A stretch of DNA of 64,000 nt from Natronogracilivirga saccharolytica (GCF_017921895.1 NZ_JAFIDN010000003.1:372001-436000); one strand, 5' to 3'. Positions 45,749 through 55,516 are shown, counted from the first letter of the stretch. Numbers and translations: made by a program. Notes: generated by a model not told the origin, from the sequence alone.

Positions 45749-47233
45749 ATGCCAATGAGCCTTACATATTCCGAAAACAGAGAAAAGGAGAACCTGCAGA
45801 ATTTCAAAAAGGTGATACGCGATATGATTCTGCTGCTGCGTAATTCCCTGCAGGCAGAAACCGTTTCGCTGCACTGGATCAACCATCGCCGGGATATTGT
45901 AGTGCTGGAAAATTACGCGACGAATCTGAAAAATGTCGTTTATCAGGACCGCGTAAGAAGGAATGAGCATTTTCTGGGAAATTTCGATACGATTAAGTCG
46001 ATAACCCGTCTGCAGCGTGATGTCCATTTTGACGGAAAGCAGCTGGATCACTACACTTCCACGGTTCCGGTATCCTATGTATACCTGATTCCGCTGGTCT
46101 ACAATGCCGACACCCTTGCTATTACATCCGTTGAATCGGGGGCGAAATCAGAATTGAACATGTCAGATGAAGAAAGTGTTACAGCTTATCAGAAAGCACT
46201 TGGCAGACTGCTCCATAACTACCAGGAGCTGAATGACCTGTCACATCAGCAGTCGGAATGGACAGAGTATGATGACGATGTAGACCGTTTTTCCAGACTG
46301 GATCAGCCCTTTGAGCTTGCATCCGAATTAACCGAGCAGCTTCAGAAGTATGCCGGCAGCAACGGAGGGGTTATGCTGCTTGCAAGGGGACTCAAATCCT
46401 GGAATTCGGTGCTTTATTCGGCAGCTTCAAAATTTCCTCCTCCTGTTGGTCTGACGGTGCAGGAGGGAACCATTTCCGATCAGGCGTTGAAAAGTGGCGA
46501 ACCCGTTTATTACACGCATGTTAACGCCAATCCCAAGCGAATCTCATATCAGGAGCCGTTATGCAAGGGCGCTACACTGGCAGTCCCGGTCATGCACAGG
46601 CAAAGAAGGCAGCTTCTTGCCCTTGTGTACAGCGAAGATTTACTTGTTTTCACCGAAGCTGTTAAACACAAAATCACCAATCTTTGCCGGGTTGCCGGTT
46701 TAAAACTGGAAGCATTGTTTCCTGATCTTGGTGTCGAAGAAGATGTATTTGCAAATAAAATTTCCTGCTACACATCCGATTTGTACAAAGGCGCCCTGAA
46801 TGTCATCAGGAAACACCAGGATAATTATGATGTGCCCATGAAAACCTGGGTGGGGATGTTTGCCATCAGCAATATTTCCACCCTGAGAACAAGGTATCGG
46901 CCGGATGATTTGCTGCAACTGCAAAAAATGGTGCTTTCTGCTGCCAGGCCGCAAAAATTCGGCTGTTCCGGCATTATCGGCGAATACAGTGATTATGTGT
47001 ATTCGTTCATTCTTCAGTCAACGGATGAGTCGGCTTTTGACTCATGGATACAGGCAGTTCAGAAAGAGTTTCAGCATCCGGTGAGCTTTGCGGATGATCA
47101 GAAAATTGAAATACTGCTGCGGACAGGATTCACGGAATTAAAACGCGGGATGGATCCCGAATCGGCCATTCAAAACTCCAGAAAGGCCATGAATGAGGCT
47201 GTTAAGCAGCAAAAATTTCTTTCGGAGGTATGA
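45749..47233 (+). CDS. GAF-GAF protein with degenerate GGDEF-like C-terminus
   Basis: I read this 494-residue protein as two GAF-like sensor domains (about 20-160 and 180-325), separated by a charged linker, and a C-terminal domain of about 150 residues. The last one ends in GFTELKRGMDPESAIQNSRKAMNEA, which looks like the final helices of a diguanylate cyclase, but no GGDEF or usable active-site motif is present. It would be a cytosolic sensor that binds a ligand or partner and has lost catalysis. There is no helix-turn-helix, kinase or receiver domain. It sits between pepF and deoB, with 1 base before deoB, so co-expression is likely. Confidence 0.6.
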   Translation: MPMSLTYSENREKENLQNFKKVIRDMILLLRNSLQAETVSLHWINHRRDIVVLENYATNLKNVVYQDRVRRNEHFLGNFDTIKSITRLQRDVHFDGKQLDHYTSTVPVSYVYLIPLVYNADTLAITSVESGAKSELNMSDEESVTAYQKALGRLLHNYQELNDLSHQQSEWTEYDDDVDRFSRLDQPFELASELTEQLQKYAGSNGGVMLLARGLKSWNSVLYSAASKFPPPVGLTVQEGTISDQALKSGEPVYYTHVNANPKRISYQEPLCKGATLAVPVMHRQRRQLLALVYSEDLLVFTEAVKHKITNLCRVAGLKLEALFPDLGVEEDVFANKISCYTSDLYKGALNVIRKHQDNYDVPMKTWVGMFAISNISTLRTRYRPDDLLQLQKMVLSAARPQKFGCSGIIGEYSDYVYSFILQSTDESAFDSWIQAVQKEFQHPVSFADDQKIEILLRTGFTELKRGMDPESAIQNSRKAMNEAVKQQKFLSEV

Positions 47234-47234
47234 C

Positions 47235-48410
47235 ATGGGAAGCTGTTACCTGATTATTATCGATGGTCTGGGAGTTGGTGCACAGGAGGATGCGCATTTA
47301 TATGGTGATGCCGGAAGCAATACCCTGGGCCATGTTGTTGCCCGGAGCAGATGTCGATTGCCGGAATTTGAGCGAATGGGTTTGGGGAATATTATCCCCC
47401 TCGATACAGTGGCCCCGGTCTGGGAACCGCTTGCTGCATTCGGTAAGATGAGGGAGGCGTCTTCCGGTAAAGATTCCACTACCGGACACTGGGAGATCGC
47501 CGGACTTCAGCTTGAAAGACCATTTCCAACCTATGAAAACGGGTTTCCGGATGATGTGATTGAAAATTTCTGCTCACTTACAGGTCTTGGTGGTGTACTT
47601 GCAAATAAACCGGCTTCCGGAACTGCAGTTATTGAGGAGTACGGAGAAGAGCATCAGAAAACCGGACTTCCCATTGTCTATACATCGGCTGACAGTGTGT
47701 TTCAAATAGCATGCGATGTTGATACGGTTCCGCTCGAAACCCTCTATGATTGGTGTGAAATAGCTCGGAAAAAGGTAATGGTGGATGAACATGCTGTAGG
47801 ACGGGTGATTGCAAGACCCTTTGCCGGCAAACCGGGTTCATTCAGGCGTTTGTCTGACCAGCGGCATGACTATTCGCTGAAACCTTTCGAACCGTTTCTG
47901 CCCGGCTATCTGCAGGAAAAGGGGATTGAGACATGGTCCGTTGGAAAAGTGATCGACCTGTTTGCTGAATGCGGTTTTGATCACTCCCGAAGAACCAAAA
48001 GCAATGCTGAAGGAATTGAGCTACTGCTTGAAGTGATGGAACTGAACAACCGGGGATTCGTTTTTGTAAATCTTATTGAAACGGATCAAAACTTTGGACA
48101 CCGTAATGACATCGAAGGTTTTGCGCAAGCTCTCGAGGAAATCGACAGGGAAGTTCCGCGTATACTTAAAAAGCTTAAACCGGATGATCTGCTTATCATA
48201 ACAGGGGATCATGGAAACGATCCGGCGATGCCCAGTACGGACCATTCGCGGGAATTCACACCCCTGCTGATATATCCGGGAAATAAAGCAACAACTATGG
48301 AGCTGCCAATCCGGAATAGTTTTTCAGACATCGCAGTCTCCGTTTGTGATTTCTATGGCCTTGAAAATCCGTTTCCGGGTAAATCCTTTCTAAATAAGCA
48401 GCATATTTAA
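47235..48410 (+). CDS. deoB: Phosphopentomutase
   Basis: This 391-residue enzyme interconverts ribose (or deoxyribose) 1- and 5-phosphate in nucleoside salvage. It has the alkaline-phosphatase fold: YLIIIDGLGVGAQED with metal-binding Asp10, the phospho-acceptor Thr in KDSTTGHWEIAG, and late ligands in ETDQNFGHRND and TGDHGNDPAMPSTDHSRE. The frame opens 14 codons further up, but the ATG at 47235 has GGAGGT seven bases before it and the previous stop just in front, so it is preferred. It is the last gene of the pepF-GAF-deoB run. Confidence 0.93.
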   Translation: MGSCYLIIIDGLGVGAQEDAHLYGDAGSNTLGHVVARSRCRLPEFERMGLGNIIPLDTVAPVWEPLAAFGKMREASSGKDSTTGHWEIAGLQLERPFPTYENGFPDDVIENFCSLTGLGGVLANKPASGTAVIEEYGEEHQKTGLPIVYTSADSVFQIACDVDTVPLETLYDWCEIARKKVMVDEHAVGRVIARPFAGKPGSFRRLSDQRHDYSLKPFEPFLPGYLQEKGIETWSVGKVIDLFAECGFDHSRRTKSNAEGIELLLEVMELNNRGFVFVNLIETDQNFGHRNDIEGFAQALEEIDREVPRILKKLKPDDLLIITGDHGNDPAMPSTDHSREFTPLLIYPGNKATTMELPIRNSFSDIAVSVCDFYGLENPFPGKSFLNKQHI

Positions 48411-48648
48411 AATATTTACCCGGTTGCCGCATTTGACAGATAACATCCGTAAATTTGATTCGTTTTTTTGTGAGAAAGAGCAATCATATCATTCCTTCAG
48501 ACCTGAAGTTGTATTTGCGTGCCCGGAGCATGTATTTCCCGTTTTCAGATCGGGCAGAAATCTGATCATAAAGATTGTATATTGATGCAACCGGTATGAT
48601 CTGTACAGCGTAATAGTAATATGAACGTAAACCAAACCAGTTTTTCAA

Positions 48649-49530
48649 GTGGCTAAGAAGAAAAAAGAACCCAAAAATCCAAGTCCCAGCGGAATTTCAA
48701 CAAGAGAATCCCAATCACTCGATCGCTATTTGCAGGAGATTGGCAAGGTGAATCTTATCACTCCTGATGAAGAAGTTGAATTGGCGAAAAAGATTCAGGC
48801 GGGTGACCAGCAGGCCCTTGAAAGGTTGACCAAGGCAAACCTGCGATTTGTTGTTTCCGTTGCCAAACAGTATCAGAACCAGGGGCTGTCGCTTGGTGAC
48901 CTCATCAATGAAGGCAATCTCGGCCTGATCAAGGCTGCCAAAAGATTTGACGAAACCCGGGGGTTCAAGTTCATATCGTATGCGGTATGGTGGATTCGCC
49001 AGTCAATTCTTCAGGCACTCGCCGAGCAGAGCCGGATTGTCAGGCTGCCGCTCAACAGAGTGGGTGCGCTTAACAAAATCGGTAAAGAGTTGTCCAAGCT
49101 GGAACAGGAATATGAGCGGATCCCGTCTGCTGCCGAACTGGCTGAAAGTCTGGAAATGACCGTTTCCGAAGTTTCTGATACGTTGAAAATTTCAGGCCGG
49201 CACCTGTCCGTTGACGCCCCGTTTGCCCAGGGTGAAGACAACAGGCTGCTGGATGTTCTCGAAAACGAAGAAACACCCGACCCTGATAATGATTTGATGG
49301 GTGAATCCCTGAAAGTGGAAATTGAGCGGGCATTGTCAAAACTTTCCAAAAGGGAAGCCGAAGTTATACGCCTGTATTTCGGGATCGGCCGCGAACATTC
49401 GCTGACTCTTGAAGAGATCGGAGAACGATTTGACCTGACAAGAGAACGCGTGCGTCAGATAAAAGAAAAAGCACTCAGAAAACTGCGACATCACAACAGA
49501 AGTCTGGCACTACGGGTATATCTCGGCTAA
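48649..49530 (+). CDS. rpoD: Primary sigma-70 factor of Bacteroidota type
   Basis: This 293-residue sigma factor directs RNA polymerase to housekeeping promoters. Region 1.1 is missing; region 1.2 is [20 protein letters not shown], region 2 has [36 protein letters not shown] and the -10 helix [17 protein letters not shown]. Region 3 has [20 protein letters not shown] and region 4.2 [20 protein letters not shown]. The short form is that of the main sigma factor in Bacteroidota, with which the TAnnTTTG boxes in this window agree. The start is GTG at 48649, directly before a Lys-rich N-terminus, without a Shine-Dalgarno. Confidence 0.94.
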   Translation: MAKKKKEPKNPSPSGISTRESQSLDRYLQEIGKVNLITPDEEVELAKKIQAGDQQALERLTKANLRFVVSVAKQYQNQGLSLGDLINEGNLGLIKAAKRFDETRGFKFISYAVWWIRQSILQALAEQSRIVRLPLNRVGALNKIGKELSKLEQEYERIPSAAELAESLEMTVSEVSDTLKISGRHLSVDAPFAQGEDNRLLDVLENEETPDPDNDLMGESLKVEIERALSKLSKREAEVIRLYFGIGREHSLTLEEIGERFDLTRERVRQIKEKALRKLRHHNRSLALRVYLG

Positions 49531-49613
49531 CCTGCTGGGTGAGCTGCAATAATATATTCTGAGCAGGCATAACATACTTAAGTCACTGTCCTATTCCGCG
49601 AATAATTAATGAA

Positions 49614-49639
49614 CTTTTTACGGGCTGAATCGTAAAAAG
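49614..49639. terminator. Hairpin downstream of rpoD
   Basis: CTTTTTACG (49614-49622) and CGTAAAAAG (49631-49639) are perfect complements with an 8-base loop. No T run follows on either strand, so termination is uncertain. The surrounding gap 49531-49809 holds no gene that I can see. Confidence 0.35.
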
Positions 49640-49809
49640 ATGTAGAAGAGAACCAAAAATCCATAAATAATGGTATATTAGGTACAGGCAGACTCTCATG
49701 TGTAATTACAATAAATAGCACTGGCAGCAGGATCAGGAACGAATCCAGACAAAATAAAAGTTTTATAAGCAGACACCGCTACACAGGCAGACAATTCAAG
49801 GAGGCCATC

Positions 49810-50886
49810 ATGGCACGAATTAACAACATACCCATAGCAATGCTCGCAGCTGCCTTTTTGCTGACCGGATGCTATACCCAGGTCCAGGTAGTAGATGAGC
49901 GCCCTTCCCGCGCCCATACGGACAGATATGAGGAACAACGGGAAAAACCCATTAGCGACCAGGATCTTTATGATATGGGTTATGAAGATGCCTTGCATGA
50001 CATTGACCTGTACTATCGTGACTTTGACCGGTATCGCTGGTCATCCAGATACGGATTAGGTTATCACCATCCGGCACACAGGCCTGCCAGCAGAGTAAGT
50101 TTCGGGTTTTCCTATCACTATGGATATCATCCGCATGCATTCAGACACAGCTATTTCTATGACAGCTGGGCATGGGCCCATCATGGATGGTACGGTCCTG
50201 CTCATTATCATTACAGCTGGTATGGTCCCGGCAGATATCATCGTTACCCGGCATACGGATGGGGCCCGGGTGTCTATTACGGACCCAACTACTTTATTAC
50301 CTATAATTACCGCAACATAACCGGTGTATCGAGCAGCAGAGTTTACACCTCCCGGGGAACCAGCGTTACGGGTACAAGAGCCAATGCTGTAGCCAGAGAT
50401 GCCTCCAGAGCATCTGTTACCAGAAGTTCATCTGCAACACGGTCAACAGTGAACCGTACAGGTACTTCGAATGTAACCCGGAGCAGCAATGTCACCAGGT
50501 CAACCAGCGGATCCTCCAATGTCAGAAGTGAACGCGGAACTACGGTCACCCGGTCCAGCACTGCAACAAGCCGAAGCAGCGGCACGGTTAACCGCAGCAG
50601 CTCCACAAGCCGAAGCAGCGGCACGGTTAATCGCAGCAGTTCCTCCAGCCGAAGCAGCGGTTCGGTCAGCCGGAGCAGTTCTTCGAGCAGAAGCAGTGGC
50701 TCGGTCAGCCGGAGCAGCTCTTCGAGCAGAAGCAGTGGCTCGGTCAGCCGGAGCAGCTCTTCCAGCAGAAGCAGTGGCTCCGTAAGTCGAAGCAGTTCGT
50801 CAAACAGAAGCAGCGGTTCAGTCAGCCGGAGCAGTTCCTCCAGCCGGAGCAGCAGCGGAAGTACTTCACGTAACAGAAACGACTGA
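49810..50886 (+). CDS. Surface lipoprotein with Tyr/His-rich core and Ser-Arg repeat tail
   Basis: This 358-residue protein is a lipoprotein: the signal peptide ends in the lipobox LLTGC with Cys21. After a charged segment (25-80), residues about 85-170 are rich in Tyr, His, Trp and Gly (YHYSWYGPGRYHRYP). Residues about 195-355 are nearly all Ser, Arg, Thr and Gly, with seven units of a 13-residue repeat of the form SGSVSRSSSSSRS. The tail is disordered and very basic. It might stick to polysaccharide, nucleic acid or polyphosphate, but nothing proves it. AAGGAGG-like purines precede the ATG. It is a single gene with a terminator. Confidence 0.65.
   Translation: MARINNIPIAMLAAAFLLTGCYTQVQVVDERPSRAHTDRYEEQREKPISDQDLYDMGYEDALHDIDLYYRDFDRYRWSSRYGLGYHHPAHRPASRVSFGFSYHYGYHPHAFRHSYFYDSWAWAHHGWYGPAHYHYSWYGPGRYHRYPAYGWGPGVYYGPNYFITYNYRNITGVSSSRVYTSRGTSVTGTRANAVARDASRASVTRSSSATRSTVNRTGTSNVTRSSNVTRSTSGSSNVRSERGTTVTRSSTATSRSSGTVNRSSSTSRSSGTVNRSSSSSRSSGSVSRSSSSSRSSGSVSRSSSSSRSSGSVSRSSSSSRSSGSVSRSSSSNRSSGSVSRSSSSSRSSSGSTSRNRND
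50581..50853 (+). repeat. Seven in-frame 39-bp tandem repeats
   Basis: Units begin at 50581, 50620, 50659, 50698, 50737, 50776 and 50815. The first two encode SGTVNR and the last five SGSVSR. They differ mainly at third codon positions, and those at 50698 and 50737 are almost identical, so copying is recent in part. Since 39 is a multiple of three, gain or loss keeps the frame. Confidence 0.9.
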
Positions 50887-50936
50887 CATTACTTTTTTCA
50901 ATAGCATCGTAAATCTGATGCAGAAGAATCATTTCT

Positions 50937-50983
50937 AAAGCGCGGACATTGCCTCAAATCAGCAACTGTGCCGCGCTTTTTTT
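50937..50983 (+). terminator. Terminator of the repeat-lipoprotein gene
   Basis: AAAGCGCGG (50937-50945) pairs with CCGCGCTTT (50971-50979) across a 25-base loop, followed by T. Confidence 0.6.
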
Positions 50984-51052
50984 ACAGGGATATCATTTAT
51001 GGCACGCAGTTCGTTTTGTCATCTACAGAACCATATTGAAAATTCACTATCT

Positions 51053-52612
51053 ATGAAAAATCAAGGCCCCGCTCTCAGATTAATCATTACCATGCTGATC
51101 ATATCCTTTTCAGGACTGACCGGCATTCAGGCGCAATACAGCATGGATGCATTGCGGCTCTCGAAGCAGATGCCAGGTCAGGATGCTCACAGCATCGCCC
51201 TGGGCAGCTCATCAGTTTCTCAACTCCAGGGATTTGGCTCTTACCTTAATAATCCGGCCGTTGCTGCCAAATTTCCGGAAAGTAATTTCTCTGTCGGACT
51301 CGGAGTCAGAAATATCGAGCAGCAGTCGACATATCTTGGAGAGCAGAGCACATTTGATGACAATCAGACCGGTATAACTCATATAGGATTTTCGTACAAT
51401 GTTCCGACCGAAGTGGGAAGTCTGGTATTCGGAGGTGGTTATGTACAGACAGCGGATTACAATTCGGCATTTACCATAGATGCTTTCAACGATTTTACGT
51501 CACGTACATATCAGTTTCTGACCGACTACACAAGCGACATAGCTTTCAATACATTTGCTATTGATGATCATAACAATCAGCTGGAATCTGTTTTTGAATT
51601 TGGCGGTTTTCAGGGTGTTGATCAATTTGCAGAAACAACACGCCGTGGTCAGGCTGGTGAGTACAGCCTCTTCATGGCAACAGAATTTCAGGAGGACTTC
51701 TTTCTTGGCCTGACAGTGGGCATACCGGTTTCCAGATCCAAGTTTGAACAGGTTTTCATAGAAGATACTCCCCGGGACAGGTCCGGACAGAGAGTCTATA
51801 CCGGTGAGCAGAACTCAGGAACCTACAATATTGACCGGGTCTTTTTTGAGGAGAAAATCAATGTAGATGCCGTAGGTCTGAATGCCCGGCTTGGTTTGCT
51901 GTATACGGGTCTGGGCTTTCTGGATATCGGAGGAAGCTATACTACTGCAACACGATGGAATGTAGAGGAAACATTTGATGCATTTGTTCAGACACGCTTT
52001 CAGGATGTTGTTACACTGGACGGTCAGGTCATTGTCGATGAGGATGATAACACGTTTGGACCGCAGTTGAGTGATGAAATCAACGGTGAATTTTCGTACA
52101 GCGCAACCTCTCCGGCGCGGATCAAAGTGGGTGCTGCCACCAAAAACCTTCCTCTGGCCGATCTTTCCTTTTCCGCAGAACGGGTGAACTTCAGCAGTAT
52201 CAGACTCAGGGATTTTGACTCAGAAGAAAGAGAAACCCAGATTGAAGAAAACAATTTCATCAGCGAGAACTTCAAAGATGTCTGGAACTTCAGCGCAGGA
52301 GTTACATTTACCGGGATTCAAGGCATTCAGCCGCGCCTGGGCTGGTCGCTCCTGAGCAACCCTGTCGGCTATATTGCAGAAAACGACCGCCAGTATATCA
52401 GTGCCGGACTGGGAATAGGAGTCAACCAGGGCATGTCAATTGATATTGCCCTGCAGTACGGACTCTGGGAAACTACAGAAGACCTGTACTTTGTGGATGA
52501 AGAAACCGGAATCATCGAAGATGACTTCGGAGCACCTGTGACTTTTATTGAAACGGCCGATCAGGAAGTCGACCGTTTTCATGCAACGGTCGGAATTAAT
52601 CTCCGCTTCTGA
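51053..52612 (+). CDS. FadL/OmpP1-like outer-membrane protein
   Basis: This 519-residue protein has a signal peptide (LRLIITMLIISFSGLTGIQA, cleavage before QYSMD) and a mature part typical of a beta-barrel, with alternating polar and aromatic residues and a final HATVGINLRF ending in Phe. The early GSSSVSQLQGFGSYLNNPAVAAKFPESNFSVGLG (positions about 50-85) resembles the N-terminal SxxxNPA segment of the OmpP1/FadL/TodX family, which passes hydrophobic compounds through the outer membrane. The cargo is unknown. The ATG at 51053 is preferred because the signal peptide begins there; an upstream ATG at 50999 adds 18 residues. The Usp gene converges on it. Confidence 0.7.
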   Translation: MKNQGPALRLIITMLIISFSGLTGIQAQYSMDALRLSKQMPGQDAHSIALGSSSVSQLQGFGSYLNNPAVAAKFPESNFSVGLGVRNIEQQSTYLGEQSTFDDNQTGITHIGFSYNVPTEVGSLVFGGGYVQTADYNSAFTIDAFNDFTSRTYQFLTDYTSDIAFNTFAIDDHNNQLESVFEFGGFQGVDQFAETTRRGQAGEYSLFMATEFQEDFFLGLTVGIPVSRSKFEQVFIEDTPRDRSGQRVYTGEQNSGTYNIDRVFFEEKINVDAVGLNARLGLLYTGLGFLDIGGSYTTATRWNVEETFDAFVQTRFQDVVTLDGQVIVDEDDNTFGPQLSDEINGEFSYSATSPARIKVGAATKNLPLADLSFSAERVNFSSIRLRDFDSEERETQIEENNFISENFKDVWNFSAGVTFTGIQGIQPRLGWSLLSNPVGYIAENDRQYISAGLGIGVNQGMSIDIALQYGLWETTEDLYFVDEETGIIEDDFGAPVTFIETADQEVDRFHATVGINLRF

Positions 52613-52625
52613 GAAACATTCTGAT

Positions 52626-53546
52626 TTAAAGATTTCGGTAATCAAAGTGAATCTTTTTGGCTTTTTCGGCACTGATTCCCTGAGGATTCACGGTAAAGAC
52701 CGCATTGTCGACTGTGCGAACCACATATGATGCTGTGCTTCCCATCATCAGGTATTCCAGACCGCTTCTTCCAACAGATGACATGAAGATCAGATTATAA
52801 TTCTTTTCCTTTGCAAGTTTGCAAATTTCAGCCTGCGGCTTGCGGTTTCCGGAGATTACACGGGGAGTTACCTGGTCCCGGATATCCTTGAAATGCTTGT
52901 CGGCAAGGTCATTAATTTGCTGCTCCCGCTCGCTTGCTGTTTTCTCAGCAGCCTTGGCATCAAAAAACTGTTCTATACTCACAATATGGACCAGATCAAT
53001 TTTGCCGCCGGTTTTCTCAGCCAGGCTGAGGGCAAAAGGAAAGACTTGATAGGAGTTTTCCGAGAAATCCGTAGTCAGAAGTATAGAGGCAAGATCACCC
53101 ATCTCCGATTTGTCCGTGACGGTAATCATCGGTTTGTTGCACATGCGCAGCACCTTTTCAGTCACCGAACCCATGACAAACCTGCTGAAACCGGTGCGGC
53201 CGTGTGTACTCATGATGACCAGGTCAAAGTCCTTTGCATTGTATGTAATTGCACGGGCAGGATTGCCAACATCCAGAAGCGGTTCATTCAGAAACTCATC
53301 AGTCACATATTTCAAGGCCGTTTCATTTAGGCGCTGACGCAGAACATTTTCGATCTGACCGTATTTTTCATGGGGAGTGATACCTGAACCCACATAATAA
53401 AAACCATCAAGATCAGTGACAGGTATATAGGCATGAAATGGTGTTACCGTCCCATCGAAAGTCCGGGCATAAAGCGCTGCTGCTTTGAGTGCATGCTCAC
53501 TCAGTTCAGAAAAATCTACCGGAACCAGTATTTTAATATGTTTCAT
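52626..53546 (-). CDS. Tandem universal stress protein (UspA-like)
   Basis: This 306-residue protein has two UspA domains (about 1-145 and 155-290). The first shows ILVPVDFSE and the ATP-binding loop HGRTGFSRFVMGSVTEKV; the second shows LLTTDFSENS and GRSGLEYLMMGSTASYVV. Both keep the G-2x-G-9x-GS pattern, so both may bind ATP. Such proteins accumulate under stress or starvation; the exact task is unknown. A strong GGGGGAG ribosome site lies before the start. It is a monocistronic gene between the FadL-like gene (convergent) and the DUF432-mscS pair (divergent, 207 bases). Confidence 0.93.
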   Translation of the reverse strand: MKHIKILVPVDFSELSEHALKAAALYARTFDGTVTPFHAYIPVTDLDGFYYVGSGITPHEKYGQIENVLRQRLNETALKYVTDEFLNEPLLDVGNPARAITYNAKDFDLVIMSTHGRTGFSRFVMGSVTEKVLRMCNKPMITVTDKSEMGDLASILLTTDFSENSYQVFPFALSLAEKTGGKIDLVHIVSIEQFFDAKAAEKTASEREQQINDLADKHFKDIRDQVTPRVISGNRKPQAEICKLAKEKNYNLIFMSSVGRSGLEYLMMGSTASYVVRTVDNAVFTVNPQGISAEKAKKIHFDYRNL

Positions 53547-53753
53547 GACAGCTCCCCCATATCATAGTTGATGGTAATGCTTCCTGTACTGAAATGTAAC
53601 ATTCAAAAGGCAATATGTACACACCTAAAAGGAATATTGCAGAGCCGGTTATGCGATATCCGGAAAGAAGACTTTGGTTATGAATGAATTGCAACTTGCC
53701 GATTATCTGTTAATGCACTAACATAAACACTTCCAAATTCTAATCCGACCATT

Positions 53754-54530
53754 ATGAGTGGAAACCCCTGGAGTGAGATAATCTTAAAAGATGATGAGAT
53801 CTCGGCTCACCGTATCGGCCCGCTTACCGTCTATCTGAAAAAAGTGCTCAATGAGCTTTGGATTGGCAGCGCCCGCGATGACAAGAACGACGGCGATCCG
53901 CTCCCATTGCCGGAAAAGCCGGACTGGAACCGGCTGGCGCTTCCTGAAGAATTCAGCACATTCAGCCTGACGCCGGTATTTCCCGATCGCCCCGTAGTTG
54001 CTGACAGTGAATTTCATTACCGTATTCTCAAAAATTCCGGAGCCAGAATCTATACGCGTATCCCCGCTTTCGTACGGATTGTTCCTGCTGACAAACCGGA
54101 TCTGGTGCTTGCAGAAATTCCCACTGTAATACTTTCGGAGACATGGTTCGGGATTTTTACCGAAGGTGAATTGTCATATGCCTTGTCAACAACAGCAAGA
54201 AGAAAGCTTGTGCAGGAAATGTATGAACCGCATATGGTTATTTGCCCCGTTCAAATCGAGAACAAAAGCGATGAAGATCTGCGGTTTGAAAAGCTCTGTC
54301 TTCGTGTAGAACGGTTGTCGGTTTACATAAATGACGGGGTTCTCTGGGCTGATGAAACATCCGTAATGTATAACGGCAGAGAGATTAACAGTGATGTCAA
54401 AACGACCGGCACCATTCCGCCGGAGGCCGGAGGCGGAGCTATAATCACATCTCCGAGAGAAACGGTTAAATCAACGGTTGCTACAAGGACATTTAAACTG
54501 CTCAAAGAGCTGCATTTTCCCGGATTTTGA
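53754..54530 (+). CDS. DUF432-like cytosolic protein upstream of mscS
   Basis: This 258-residue protein resembles the DUF432 family, which lacks a known function and is often found beside mscS-type genes. Family-like segments are the middle EIPTVILSETWFGIFTEGELSYALSTTARRK (positions about 118-148), HMVICPVQIENKSDEDLRFEKLCLRV and the C-terminal STVATRTFKLLKELHFPGF. It has no signal peptide or membrane helix. It ends 29 bases before mscS, so the two are probably co-transcribed and may act together on osmotic or tension stress. The family call is from memory and the function is unknown. Confidence 0.6.
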   Translation: MSGNPWSEIILKDDEISAHRIGPLTVYLKKVLNELWIGSARDDKNDGDPLPLPEKPDWNRLALPEEFSTFSLTPVFPDRPVVADSEFHYRILKNSGARIYTRIPAFVRIVPADKPDLVLAEIPTVILSETWFGIFTEGELSYALSTTARRKLVQEMYEPHMVICPVQIENKSDEDLRFEKLCLRVERLSVYINDGVLWADETSVMYNGREINSDVKTTGTIPPEAGGGAIITSPRETVKSTVATRTFKLLKELHFPGF

Positions 54531-54559
54531 TGGAAACCATTAACAAGGGTACATAGCGC

Positions 54560-55453
54560 ATGGAAACATTATGGGGTCTTTTTGAAAGTTATATTACCGA
54601 AGACCGGCTATTTCAGCTGATCAGAATAGCCGTTATTCTGATTGCCGGTTTTCCATTGCTCGCACTGGTCAGACGTGCAATCGTCAGATATGTCTCCGGT
54701 AACTATAGGCCGCACTATGGTATGCTGGCAGGCAAATTGTTTTTTTACACGGGAACCACACTTCTGGTCATTACTGTACTCCACGAAATTGGCTTCGGAC
54801 TTGCACCATTGCTCGGGGCTGCCGGCATTCTGGGTATCGCAATCGGATTTGCTTCCCAGACCAGCGTTTCCAACGTCATAAGCGGTGTCTTTTTGCTTGC
54901 GGAAAAATCTTTCCAGGTTGGTGATGTTGTCAGTGTGAGCGGAAATGTCGGTATCGTACTTTCCATTGATACCCTTTCAGTTAAAATCAGAATGTTTGAC
55001 AACCGGTATCTGCGCGTACCCAATGAGTCCATGGTCAAATCGGAATTCATCAATTTAACCCGGTTTCCCATCCGCAGAGTTGACTGCCGCATATCCGTCG
55101 CGTACAAGGAAGACCTGAACCGGGTCAGTGAGGTTCTTTTTGATGTAGCAAAAAAACTGCCATACTCCCTGGAGGAACCGCCTCCTCTGCTGATTTTTGA
55201 CCAGTTCGGCAATTCTTCAATTGATTTGCTCTTTGTCGCATGGACAACCAGGGAAAACTTCCTCAAATTGCGAAATGGTCTGAATATGGGTATAAAGGAA
55301 CGCTTCGACAAAGAGGGCATCGAAATACCATTCCCGCACGTTTCCGTTTATGCCGGTTCTGCTACCAGTCCGCTTCCGGTTGACATCCTTTCAGGCAACT
55401 CCGAACTGATTACGGAGCCTGCAGGAAAACCATCCCTCCCGAAGAAGGACTGA
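54560..55453 (+). CDS. mscS: MscS-family mechanosensitive channel
   Basis: This 297-residue channel opens on membrane tension and releases solutes after osmotic downshock. Three helices lie near 17-35, 55-78 and 84-115; the pore helix has GAAGILGIAIGFASQTSVSNVISGVFLL with the Gly/Ala packing of MscS. The cytoplasmic beta domain has GDVVSVSGNVGIVLSIDTLSVKIRM, VPNESMVKSEFINLT and the C-terminal alpha/beta part. It ends in a short polar tail. It is paired with the DUF432-like gene. The exact length is normal for MscS. Confidence 0.93.
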   Translation: METLWGLFESYITEDRLFQLIRIAVILIAGFPLLALVRRAIVRYVSGNYRPHYGMLAGKLFFYTGTTLLVITVLHEIGFGLAPLLGAAGILGIAIGFASQTSVSNVISGVFLLAEKSFQVGDVVSVSGNVGIVLSIDTLSVKIRMFDNRYLRVPNESMVKSEFINLTRFPIRRVDCRISVAYKEDLNRVSEVLFDVAKKLPYSLEEPPPLLIFDQFGNSSIDLLFVAWTTRENFLKLRNGLNMGIKERFDKEGIEIPFPHVSVYAGSATSPLPVDILSGNSELITEPAGKPSLPKKD

Positions 55454-55516
55454 CTCAGTGCCGGAAAGCGTGAATCGGGGATGATTACAGGTGCAATCGG
55501 ATTAAACCGGCAGGGC

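Noticed and set aside
50581-50853. CRISPR-like repetition
   Set aside because: The 39-bp units are contiguous, without spacers, and encode an in-frame protein repeat.
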